DNA from: Butyricimonas faecihominis
Lineage (GTDB): Bacteria; Bacteroidota; Bacteroidia; Bacteroidales; Marinifilaceae
Assembly: GCF_033096445.1 (NCBI RefSeq)
Contig: NZ_AP028155.1
Location: 1,679,880 to 1,743,879 of the forward strand
DNA length: 64,000 nucleotides
Direction of reading: 5' to 3'
Made by a program: the position numbers and the translations under genes. Below the pieces are notes generated by a model. It was not told where the DNA came from. It saw only the letters and a list, made by a program, of their open reading frames with translations, and did not search any database. Positions 44,066 through 51,780 of the stretch are shown here, piece by piece (positions within the stretch are counted from its first letter, which is position 1; each line of letters starts with the position of its first letter).

Positions 44066-45466
44066 CTAGCGGATTTCCCCAATCTTACATACCTCAATAA
44101 ACGAGGCTCCTTTACCATGCCCGAAACTTCCCCCGACAACCACCACGTAGTCATCAGCCTTAATGCCATTCTGCATCAACATTTCCGGCAGATCATTCAT
44201 AAACTCATCCCGGGACATCGGTTTTTCAGTATAATAGGGATACACCCCGAACGAGAGAGCCAATTCTCGCATAACCCGTTCATTATAGCACCGGGCGTAA
44301 ACAGGCAAGTCACTCCGGAAAGCCGACAGATAACGGGCTGTACGTCCGGAAAGCGTGTCGACCACAATCGCCTTAATCGGTAACATCAATGCAGTTTTCA
44401 CTGCCGAACGAGCCAACGCTGCCGTAATCTCGTTATTTATACGAACCAGACTTCTCCCCGCATCCGGCGGAACCGTTCCCTCGTTCTCCTCTGCCACCTC
44501 ACGCATCACGGTTACCGCCTCCTCGGGATATGCCCCGTAAGCCGTTTCCCCGCTTAACATGATCGCATCCGTACCCATGTAAACGGCATTCGCAATATCA
44601 CTAATTTCCGCACGAGTCGGCCTAGGATGCTCAATCATCGTGTGTAACATCTGCGTGGCAATAATCACGGGCTTCTTACTCTCAATACATTTTTTAACAA
44701 TATATCGTTGAATCTTAGGGATTTTCTCCGCCTCGATCTCGATCCCTAAATCTCCGCGGGCAACCATCACCCCGTAAGCGTAATCCAGAATCTCGTCAAT
44801 ATTATCCACACCCTCTTGATTCTCGATCTTGGCAATGACCTTGATCTTACTTCCCCGAGCATCCAGAATAGCCTGTATCGCCATAACATCCTCTTTATTA
44901 CGCACGAAGGAGTGAGCTATAAAATCCAGATTATTATCTATTGCAAAATCAATAAACGCCCGGTCCTTATCACTCAAAGATTTCAATTTCAAGGAAGCTC
45001 CCGGCACATTCACGCTCTTACGATTCTTGATAACAGCCTCGTTTGTCACCATCATTTCCAAATAATGATCCTTTTTCTCCACAACGACTAGCTCCACATC
45101 CCCATCGTCCACCAGCACCTTGTCACCCACTTTTATATCTTCTGCAAAATAAGGATAGGACACGTGAATTAATTTCCCTTCCATCTTCAGATCCGGGTCA
45201 CCTGTCAGGTAAATCGTTTCTCCCCGGTCCACGTGCATCGGTTCATCCATAAGCATTGTTCTCACCTCCGGCCCTTTCGTGTCGATCAAGATGGCGATAT
45301 TATCCGAAACTTTCCGAACATTCTCCACCACCTTCAATGCCTGCTCCATATCCTGATGAGCTGTATTCAACCGTACCACGTTCATCCCGGCACGATATAA
45401 CTTCTCTAAAAACTCTACCTCACATCTTTTGTCAGATATAGTAGCCACAATCTTAGTCTTCTTCAT
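44066..45466 (-). CDS. pyk: Pyruvate kinase
   Basis: 466 aa from the ATG at 45466 (MKKTKIVATIS); a 50-codon upstream extension is low-complexity intergenic sequence. It converts phosphoenolpyruvate and ADP to pyruvate and ATP in glycolysis. Visible motifs: 'AGMNVVRLNTAH' (substrate Arg, near 28), 'DTKGPEVRT' near 68, 'KIENQEGVDNIDEIL' (catalytic Lys region, near 215), and the signature 'ATQMLHTMIEHPRPTRAE' with 'DAIMLSGETAYG'. The first beta strand reads ATISDKRC rather than ATLGPAS, typical of a subgroup in Bacteroidetes. It lies 83 bp after aroQ on the same strand and may share its transcript. Confidence 0.95.
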   Translation of the reverse strand: MKKTKIVATISDKRCEVEFLEKLYRAGMNVVRLNTAHQDMEQALKVVENVRKVSDNIAILIDTKGPEVRTMLMDEPMHVDRGETIYLTGDPDLKMEGKLIHVSYPYFAEDIKVGDKVLVDDGDVELVVVEKKDHYLEMMVTNEAVIKNRKSVNVPGASLKLKSLSDKDRAFIDFAIDNNLDFIAHSFVRNKEDVMAIQAILDARGSKIKVIAKIENQEGVDNIDEILDYAYGVMVARGDLGIEIEAEKIPKIQRYIVKKCIESKKPVIIATQMLHTMIEHPRPTRAEISDIANAVYMGTDAIMLSGETAYGAYPEEAVTVMREVAEENEGTVPPDAGRSLVRINNEITAALARSAVKTALMLPIKAIVVDTLSGRTARYLSAFRSDLPVYARCYNERVMRELALSFGVYPYYTEKPMSRDEFMNDLPEMLMQNGIKADDYVVVVGGSFGHGKGASFIEVCKIGEIR

Positions 45467-45549
45467 ATCATTAATAATAATAGTTATTCTTCGTGTATTT
45501 CCCCAACCTGTAACCTGCAACTTGCAAACCTGTAATGCGGCGAAGCCGC

Positions 45550-45963
45550 TCACATAAAAGCTTGTAACGCCAGTTCGTAGGATTTCAACCCGAAACCAGT
45601 AATTACCCCCCGGCAAACAGGAGTTAGGAAAGAGACATGACGGAAAGTTTCCCGCTTTGCCGTGTTAGAAATATGAACTTCGATCACGGGACAGGGTATT
45701 GCCGAAATAGCATCTGCGATAGCAATCGAAGTATGTGTGTAAGCTCCAGCGTTCAAAATAATCCCGTCATAGGAGAATCCCACTTCATGAATCTTATTGA
45801 TAAGCTCTCCCTCCACGTTCGACTGGTAATAATCGATCTCCACCATAGTGTAGAAATCTCTCAGCCCCGACAGGTACTCCTCGAAAGAGGTTTCCCCGTA
45901 AATACTTTTTTCCCTGATTCCCAAAAGATTAAGATTGGGACCATTTAAAATCAATATCTTCAT
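45550..45963 (-). CDS. aroQ: Type II 3-dehydroquinate dehydratase
   Basis: 137 aa from the ATG at 45963 (MKILILNGPNLNLLG); the longer frame to 46092 is not conserved-looking. It dehydrates 3-dehydroquinate in the shikimate pathway and forms a dodecamer. Catalytic features: the N-terminal NGPNLNLLG, Tyr in 'REKSIYG' near 22, 'NAGAYTHTSIAIADA' near 73-87, and 'EVHISN' with the active-site His near 100. It is divergent from xerD and is followed by pyk. A TAATTTTG -7 element is at 45992-45985 (minus). Confidence 0.95.
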   Translation of the reverse strand: MKILILNGPNLNLLGIREKSIYGETSFEEYLSGLRDFYTMVEIDYYQSNVEGELINKIHEVGFSYDGIILNAGAYTHTSIAIADAISAIPCPVIEVHISNTAKRETFRHVSFLTPVCRGVITGFGLKSYELALQAFM

Positions 45964-46215
45964 ATTCTCCGTTTTTACTGAATACAAAATTAACAAAAAA
46001 AACGATGATACCGGACATTTCAAGCCGGATTTAGGCATTAAATTTCGGTTACAAAGGCTAATAATAAAAATTATGAGTGTTAAACTTGACAAAACTGTTA
46101 CAACTCAAAGAAAAAACTTATACCTTTATCTGGCAAAATCTATCAGAATACTCTTGAGATAGGTTTAAAGTGGTGAATTAGAATTTGTATTATTTATTTT
46201 GTAACACAGCTAAAA

Positions 46216-47130
46216 ATGATTTGGAACGAAGCGATAGATAGTTTTCGGACTTATTTGATTTTAGAAAAATCACTATCAACCAACTCGGTGGAAGCTTATT
46301 TGAATGACATCAGAAAGCTGGGAGCCTATTGTGAACAACGGACACCTACATTGAATCCGAAAGAAGTGTCCTATGACGTATTAAACGAATATATTTCCGC
46401 CTTGAAAGACACCGGGGTTACTCCCCGTACTCAAGCTAGAAGTATATCCAGCATCAAATCTTTCTTCAAGTATTTGTTATACGATGGAGCCATCGGACTC
46501 AACCCGGCGAACTCGCTTGATGCACCGAAAATCGGACGTACCCTTCCTAGCGTCCTCAGCGTCGAAGAAATTGAAGCCATGATTAACGCTGTGGATCTGA
46601 CCAAACAAGAAGGACAACGTAATAAAGCAATCCTCGAAACATTATATTCTTGCGGTTTGCGCGTATCTGAACTTGTCAACTTGAAGTTATCACAAATTAA
46701 CTTCCGAACAGGATATATCAAAATCGAGGGAAAAGGAAACAAGGAACGGATTGTTCCACTAGGAGCGAAAGCAAAAGACGAGATCCGTTGCTATTTGAAA
46801 AAAGATCGCGACAGAATGAAAAAAGCGAGAGGATTCGAGGATATTCTCTTTTTAAACAAGATGGGAAAATCTCTTTCCCGCGTGATGATATTCAATATTA
46901 TCAAGGAAACAGCACTCCGTGCCGGCTTGAATAAAGTGGTATCCCCCCACACCTTCCGCCACTCATTTGCCTCTCACTTGGTAAACGGCGGCGCGGACAT
47001 CCGCACGGTTCAAGACATGCTGGGACACGAATCTATTCTGACAACGGAAATTTACACGCACCTGGATAACTCATATCTCCGGGATACAATCACAAATTTC
47101 CACCCCAGAGCGAAGAAATCCCGCAAATGA
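46216..47130 (+). CDS. xerD: Tyrosine recombinase XerD
   Basis: 304 aa. N-terminal SAM-like core-binding domain at about 1-90 ('LEKSLSTNSVEAYLNDIRKL'). Catalytic domain at about 105-295 with the RKHRHY set: Arg149 in 'SCGLRVSEL', the Lys in 'GKGNKERIV', His245 and Arg248 in 'HTFRHSFASHL', the late His in 'LGHESI', and the nucleophile Tyr280 in 'EIYTHL'. It resolves chromosome dimers at dif together with XerC. Overall length and an ordinary housekeeping setting favour XerD over a mobile integrase; no attachment sites or other mobile genes are near. Confidence 0.93.
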   Translation: MIWNEAIDSFRTYLILEKSLSTNSVEAYLNDIRKLGAYCEQRTPTLNPKEVSYDVLNEYISALKDTGVTPRTQARSISSIKSFFKYLLYDGAIGLNPANSLDAPKIGRTLPSVLSVEEIEAMINAVDLTKQEGQRNKAILETLYSCGLRVSELVNLKLSQINFRTGYIKIEGKGNKERIVPLGAKAKDEIRCYLKKDRDRMKKARGFEDILFLNKMGKSLSRVMIFNIIKETALRAGLNKVVSPHTFRHSFASHLVNGGADIRTVQDMLGHESILTTEIYTHLDNSYLRDTITNFHPRAKKSRK

Positions 47131-47135
47131 TCCTT

Positions 47136-47177
47136 ATATTTGTATCCAATACCCGAAAAAGTATTGGATACAAATAT
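47136..47177 (+). terminator. 17-bp perfect hairpin after xerD, overlapping a -7 element
   Basis: atatttgtatccaatac (47136-47152) and its exact complement (47161-47177) enclose an 8-nt loop. It lies 5 bp after the xerD stop and just before the HEAT-like gene. The left arm contains TATATTTG (47135-47142), a possible -7 element for the next gene, so the same sequence may stop xerD and start the next transcript. Confidence 0.55.
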
Positions 47178-47187
47178 TTAGAAACAC

Positions 47188-47757
47188 ATGGAAAACAAAC
47201 AAGATATATTGAAACAGTTGTCCAGCAATGACATGGACATCGTTAGAGGGGCCATCGAACAAATCAAACAAGAAGGTGATATTTCCATCGTCCCCGAATT
47301 ACTGGACATCCTGTTACAAAGTCAGGACACGAACATCATTACCAACCTCACGGCCTTACTCTCGGACGTGAAAGAATCCGACTTCAAAACAGTCTTGATG
47401 GATAAATTGATCAACGCTCCCGAAGGTAGCGGAAAAGCCAATTTATTACGCATATGCTGGGAATCAGCTATCGATTTTTCGGAATATCTGGATGTATTCG
47501 TTGATATGTTATTGCATGAAGACTTCATCACAGCACTAGAAGCCTCCACCGTCATTGAAAACCTACACGGTAACATCCCGGAAGAAAAGATTCACATAGC
47601 CATACAACGTTTAAAATCCGAAAGTAATGAAGACAACGCCTTCTTACTGGAAGGCACCATCCCTCATTTAGAAGAAATGCTCCTCAAAGAAGAAGAGGAT
47701 GAAGAAGAACATCATCACGATCACGGACACGATTGTAGTTGCCATTGTCATGATTAG
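47188..47757 (+). CDS. HEAT-like helical protein with His-rich metal-binding tail
   Basis: 189 aa with no signal peptide, so cytoplasmic. Residues 1-165 are alternating helices with an 'IVPELLDILLQSQDTN'-like pattern that suggests HEAT/ARM-type repeats. The last 25 residues are acidic and then very rich in His, Asp and Cys (EEHHHDHGHDCSCHCHD), which can bind Zn, Ni or Cu. No catalytic motif is visible. The gene follows xerD by 57 bp, with a hairpin between. The tail resembles metal stores of nickel and zinc chaperones, but the protein is not a known chaperone. Function unknown. Confidence 0.8.
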   Translation: MENKQDILKQLSSNDMDIVRGAIEQIKQEGDISIVPELLDILLQSQDTNIITNLTALLSDVKESDFKTVLMDKLINAPEGSGKANLLRICWESAIDFSEYLDVFVDMLLHEDFITALEASTVIENLHGNIPEEKIHIAIQRLKSESNEDNAFLLEGTIPHLEEMLLKEEEDEEEHHHDHGHDCSCHCHD

Positions 47758-47887
47758 TTCGCCCGCGACAAGATTATCTATTGCGTGATTTAATGATTTC
47801 AGATTAGGTGATTATAGAATCGCTGAATCATTTAATCGGCAATCACTAAATCTTTGAATCATTCAATCTAAAATTTAAAATCTAAAA
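47758..47887. repeat. AT-rich intergenic repeat region
   Basis: 130 bp between convergent genes, made of repeated gattta/taatca motifs; agattaggtgatt pairs with aatcactaaatct at 11 of 13 positions. It ends in aaatttaaaatctaaaatta, also present at 61192-61216. It probably acts as a terminator for both neighbours. Confidence 0.5.
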
Positions 47888-48796
47888 TTAATAAAGCCAC
47901 TCTTTCACCTGTTCGACCTTCTCATCCAAAGGCATATTTCCATCCAGCCATTTGATCTCGAACCCGTCCCGTTCCATTTTACGGAACCATGTCATTTGTC
48001 GCTTAGCAAACTGGTGAATGGCAATGTTCAGTTGTTCCACCATCTCGTCATAAGTCAACTCTCCGGTAAGATACAAGGTAAGGTATTTATACTCTAACCC
48101 GTAATATATCAAGTCTTCCGGTTTTATTCCCCGGTCAAGCAACCCCTTCACCTCATCAATCATTCCCGCCTGCAAGCGGGCGTGTAAACGTTCTGTAATC
48201 CGTTGTCGCCGAGTCTCACGATCAAATAGGATCCCGACAATCAAAGATCGGATCTCCGGGAACTCCCCTTTCACGGGTTCATGTGTAGTATAATACTCGG
48301 CAATCTCAATAGCCCGAATCGCCCGCTTTACCGTGTCCGTATCCGTCGTGTTGTGTAAGGAACGATAGGAGGACAAGATGTCGGATAATTCCGCCAACGA
48401 CTTACAGGCCAACCGTTCCCGTAATTCGGGATTTTCCGGAACAGGAGTCATCCGGTAAGCTTTCAATATGGACTCCACGTACAAACCACTTCCCCCGCAC
48501 AACACGGGAAAAATACCCCTACGTTCACAATCCTGCCACACTTTTAAAAACTCCTGCTGATACATGAACAGATTAAAACGAAACCCGGCATCGGCAATAT
48601 CAATCAAATGATAAGGTACAGGCGTCCCCTCGTAGACATACTCGTCCAGATCCTTCCCCGTACCAAGATCCATTCCTCGATAAATTTGTCTCGAATCGGC
48701 TGAAATAATCTCTCCTTTCAATTCCGCGGCCAAACGTACCGCTAAAGAGGTCTTTCCCGTGGCCGTAGCCCCCAAGATGGTCAGTAAATTATACAT
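47888..48796 (-). CDS. miaA: tRNA dimethylallyltransferase MiaA
   Basis: 302 aa from the ATG at 48796 (MYNLLTILG); the upstream 21 codons are not conserved-looking. It adds dimethylallyl to A37 of UNN-reading tRNAs. P-loop GATATGKT at residues 8-15, DSRQIYRGMDLGTGKD near 34-49 (substrate loop), and 'GGSGLYVESIL' near 98. A C-terminal region with 'YGLEYKYLTLYL' and 'RQMTWFRK' contacts the tRNA anticodon. It is monocistronic, on the minus strand. Confidence 0.95.
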   Translation of the reverse strand: MYNLLTILGATATGKTSLAVRLAAELKGEIISADSRQIYRGMDLGTGKDLDEYVYEGTPVPYHLIDIADAGFRFNLFMYQQEFLKVWQDCERRGIFPVLCGGSGLYVESILKAYRMTPVPENPELRERLACKSLAELSDILSSYRSLHNTTDTDTVKRAIRAIEIAEYYTTHEPVKGEFPEIRSLIVGILFDRETRRQRITERLHARLQAGMIDEVKGLLDRGIKPEDLIYYGLEYKYLTLYLTGELTYDEMVEQLNIAIHQFAKRQMTWFRKMERDGFEIKWLDGNMPLDEKVEQVKEWLY

Positions 48797-48918
48797 GAAT
48801 ATTGCTCTATGATGATACCTGTTTATCTTTCCCGACAAAGATAGTTTTAAAAGTGGCAAGATTTATCTCCCGACCTATTTTTTTCTCCGCGTTAACACCA
48901 ACTAATGCCAAAAAGTGT

Positions 48919-48926
48919 TATATTTG
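48919..48926 (+). promoter_or_regulatory. TAnnTTTG -7 element before GNAT gene
   Basis: TATATTTG lies 50 bp before the acetyltransferase ATG. No TTTG box at the expected spacing. Confidence 0.4.
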
Positions 48927-48976
48927 AAAGCGACAAATAATACTACTTATTCGAAAAAAATTATAAAACAGCAACT

Positions 48977-49498
48977 ATGATAAACGATGACATCATTCGC
49001 TTAAGAGCTTTAGAACCTGAAGACTTAGAATGTCTGTATCAATGGGAAAATGATATGGATTTATGGGAAGTCAGTGACACGCTTACCCCCTTCTCCCTGT
49101 TCACGTTAAAGAAATACATCGAAACTTGTCATCTGGATATATATACCACCAAGCAACTCCGTCTGATGATTGAAAGAGTGGATACAAATGCCCGGATTGG
49201 ATTAGTTGATCTCTATGATTTCGATCCATATCATCAGCGTGCCGGTATCGGGATTATGATCCACAATACAGAAAACCAAAAACAGGGATATGCGACAGCC
49301 GCTATCCGTCTGATGATCGACTATTGCTTCGAAACACTGGGACTGAACCAGATTTACAGTAGCGTACCCAGTGGAAACATTGGTAGTCGCAAACTTTTCG
49401 AGAAACTCGGTTTCGTGCAGACCGGGTACCGGAAAAACTGGCTCCGCCGGGGAAACGGCTGGGAAGACATTGTATATTTCCAACTACTAAATCAATAA
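48977..49498 (+). CDS. GNAT-family N-acetyltransferase (RimJ/RimL-like)
   Basis: 173 aa, one GNAT domain. Motif A for acetyl-CoA binding is 'NQKQGYATAAIRLMIDYCF' near 106-124, preceded by 'GIGIMIHN' and followed by 'IYSSVPSGNIGSRKLFEKLGF' in pieces, the motif B region. The fold matches RimJ/RimL enzymes that acetylate ribosomal protein N-termini, or small-molecule acetyltransferases such as SpeG. The acceptor is not identifiable. The gene is followed by a strong hairpin and then the peptidase gene. Confidence 0.88.
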   Translation: MINDDIIRLRALEPEDLECLYQWENDMDLWEVSDTLTPFSLFTLKKYIETCHLDIYTTKQLRLMIERVDTNARIGLVDLYDFDPYHQRAGIGIMIHNTENQKQGYATAAIRLMIDYCFETLGLNQIYSSVPSGNIGSRKLFEKLGFVQTGYRKNWLRRGNGWEDIVYFQLLNQ

Positions 49499-49506
49499 AC
49501 CAAATC

Positions 49507-49531
49507 GAGGGGCTGTAGTTTACAGCCCCTC
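49507..49531 (+). terminator. Intrinsic terminator after GNAT gene
   Basis: An 11-bp GC-rich perfect stem (gaggggctgta / tacagcccctc) with a 3-nt loop, 8 bp after the stop codon, followed by aaattta. Terminator-like; it also lies 22 bp before the next ATG, so it could affect that mRNA's leader. Confidence 0.65.
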
Positions 49532-49553
49532 AAATTTATAAACTAAAACGGTT

Positions 49554-51545
49554 ATGAAACACTCGTTATTATTGGTATGCCTATTCTCGGGATTCTTGGC
49601 GAAAGCTGCAATCCCGGAGAAAACAATTCAAGCCACCATTACCGACATTCAGGCAAAAGGAGTTACTAACACTACCGCTATCGAAACCGGAGTACGCCAA
49701 GTCGCCCACCTTTGGCAATCACAAGATGGCACAGACTCCGAATTTCAAGAATTTTGCGTGAAAAACTATATTACAGACCCGGAACAAAAACAACAGGTAT
49801 TCCAAAAGGTAAGTCATTACTTCGAGGCCTTATGGGGACATTTTAACGAAATCACACTCCAACTTCAATTAAACTTACATCAGGACAACGGTCCTCTTCA
49901 TGACATCGATCCCATGTTCGGTGCTTACAGTCCCGGCTCTCATTTGATTAATGATTTTTACAACAATAAAATCGGCTTTATCATTGCCCTCAACTTCCCG
50001 GAAGTACCTTTACAAGACAAAGAAAAACTAGGTAACGACCGCATGGCTTGGGCCTATGCTCGCCTCGGTGACGTGTTTACCCAACGGGTTCCGGCAGAAC
50101 TAATTCAAGCTGGTGTAAAAGCGGAAAGTGATGCAGACGTGTATATTTCAAGCTACAACATTTACATGGGTCATGTGCTAAACGCCAAAGGCCAAAAGCT
50201 TTTCCCCGAAGATAAAATTCTGCTTACTCATTGGAATTTAAGAGACGAAATCAAGGCCAATTACAACAAAGGGAAAGAAGGTTTGGATAAGCAACGCACC
50301 GTTTATGAGGTCATGAAACGAATTATCTCGCAGGAGATCCCCGTGCAAGTCATCAATTCCGGAGCTTACGACTGGAATCCTTACACGAACACACTCACTC
50401 AAAACGGACAAACTGCCACGGGAACCCCGGAGGCAACAGAACGTTATCAACGTATGTTGAATAACTTCCACGCTATGAAAGCCATCGACCCTTATGCCGA
50501 CAAGAATTTCATTGAACGAAAGTTTTCGGGAGAAATGGAAGTATCGGTAGAAGATGTAAAAGCTCTTTTCACCCAATTCCTCACTTCTCCGGAATTGAAA
50601 GAAGTCGGCAAGATTATTTCCAAACGTCTAGGCCGCAAACTGGAAGCATACGACATTTGGTACGATGGTTTCAAACCTCGTAGTAATCTGGACGAGGCCA
50701 AACTGGATGCCCAGATACAAAAACTTTACCCGAATGCAGAGGCTTTCAAGGCCGGGCTCCCCTCCCTGCTCACACATTTGGGTTTCACCCCCGAAAGAGC
50801 AAACGAGATCTGTGATAAAATAGCCGTGGATGCCGCACGAGGATCAGGACACGCGTGGGGTGCCGCCATGAAGGGACAACAGTCCCATCTTCGTACCCGT
50901 ATTCCCGCGGAAGGAATGAATTATAAGGGGTACAATATCGCCGTTCACGAATTCGGCCACAACGTGGAACAAACTATTTCCATATACAATGTAGACAATT
51001 TCATGATGGCCGGAGTTCCCAACACGGCTTTCACGGAAGCACTTGCTTTCGTGTTCCAAAAACGGGATCTGCAATTATTGGGCATTGAAAACAACGATCC
51101 GGAAAAGGACAAGATGGACATTCTTGACAAATTTTGGAGCCTGTACGAAATCATGGGAGTCTCCATGCTCGACATCTCCATCTGGGAATGGCTGTATGCG
51201 AACCCGAATGCGACGGCTGAACAGCTAAAAGAAGCCTCTATCAGCTTGTCAAAAGAAATATGGAATAAATACTATGCCCCTGTCTTCGGCAAAAAAGACG
51301 AAACGGTTTTAGCCGTCTATTCCCACATGATCAGTTACCCGCTATACCTGTCCGCTTACGCCTTCGGTCAGATCATCGAATTCCAGCTGGAAGATTACCT
51401 CAACGGTAAGAACTTCGCTCAAGAAGTTGACCGCATCTATCGCTTGGGACGCCTAACTCCAAACGAGTGGATGATTCAAGCCACGGGAAATGACCTCAGC
51501 GTGGAACCCATGATACACGCCTTACAGAAAGTAATCAAAAAATAA
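49554..51545 (+). CDS. Secreted gluzincin-type zinc metallopeptidase
   Basis: 663 aa. Signal peptide LLLVCLFSGFLAKA. The zinc motif is HEFGHNVEQ (His465, Glu466, His469) and a downstream Glu495 in 'FTEALAFVF' gives the HExxH-E pattern of gluzincins (M3-like or related). Most of the protein is helical. The long N-terminal region (to about 450) should form the other wall of a deep cleft, as in oligopeptidases. It would digest short peptides outside the cytoplasm. I do not recognise an exact named family; a M3/oligoendopeptidase-like group is the closest by motif and length. It is one of several secreted metallopeptidases in the window. A MITE-like element lies 20 bp after its stop. Confidence 0.8.
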   Translation: MKHSLLLVCLFSGFLAKAAIPEKTIQATITDIQAKGVTNTTAIETGVRQVAHLWQSQDGTDSEFQEFCVKNYITDPEQKQQVFQKVSHYFEALWGHFNEITLQLQLNLHQDNGPLHDIDPMFGAYSPGSHLINDFYNNKIGFIIALNFPEVPLQDKEKLGNDRMAWAYARLGDVFTQRVPAELIQAGVKAESDADVYISSYNIYMGHVLNAKGQKLFPEDKILLTHWNLRDEIKANYNKGKEGLDKQRTVYEVMKRIISQEIPVQVINSGAYDWNPYTNTLTQNGQTATGTPEATERYQRMLNNFHAMKAIDPYADKNFIERKFSGEMEVSVEDVKALFTQFLTSPELKEVGKIISKRLGRKLEAYDIWYDGFKPRSNLDEAKLDAQIQKLYPNAEAFKAGLPSLLTHLGFTPERANEICDKIAVDAARGSGHAWGAAMKGQQSHLRTRIPAEGMNYKGYNIAVHEFGHNVEQTISIYNVDNFMMAGVPNTAFTEALAFVFQKRDLQLLGIENNDPEKDKMDILDKFWSLYEIMGVSMLDISIWEWLYANPNATAEQLKEASISLSKEIWNKYYAPVFGKKDETVLAVYSHMISYPLYLSAYAFGQIIEFQLEDYLNGKNFAQEVDRIYRLGRLTPNEWMIQATGNDLSVEPMIHALQKVIKK

Positions 51546-51565
51546 AGCTTTTAATATCGATAAAG

Positions 51566-51760
51566 AAAAGGGCTGTCCAAAAAGTTATTTTATTTCAAGA
51601 AACTCCTCCGTCACTTCGTGCCACCTCCTCTATAAACAGAGGAGGAGCTGGTGACTCTTCCCGAAGAAAGGGAGTATTTCAACTCTCCCTCTGTTTATAG
51701 AGGGAGTACCCCGAAGGGGGGAGGGAGTTTGAGAAATGACTTTTGGGACAGCCCCTTTTC
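51566..51760. mobile_element. Palindromic MITE-like element, copy 2 (inverted relative to copy 1)
   Basis: About 195 bp with terminal repeats starting aaaagggctgtccaaaaag on the left and matching, with a few differences, aaatgacttttgggacagcccc on the right in two parts. Two internal palindromes around ctctataaacagag are present in each half. Its left half matches the complement of copy 1's right half and vice versa, so the copies are opposite in orientation. It again lies between convergent genes (peptidase, plus; clpC, minus). No open frame inside. Confidence 0.7.
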
Positions 51761-51780
51761 TTTTTAAAACGATTTCACCT

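Noticed and set aside
45467-45616. 50-codon N-terminal extension of pyruvate kinase
   Set aside because: The sequence is intergenic repeat-like, and the conserved protein begins at the ATG at 45466.
45964-46092. 43-codon extension of aroQ
   Set aside because: The enzyme's normal N-terminus (MKILILNGPNLN) begins at 45963.
46216-47130. Tyrosine recombinase as a sign of a mobile island
   Set aside because: Length and motifs fit the housekeeping XerD, and there is no att-like repeat or mobile gene nearby.
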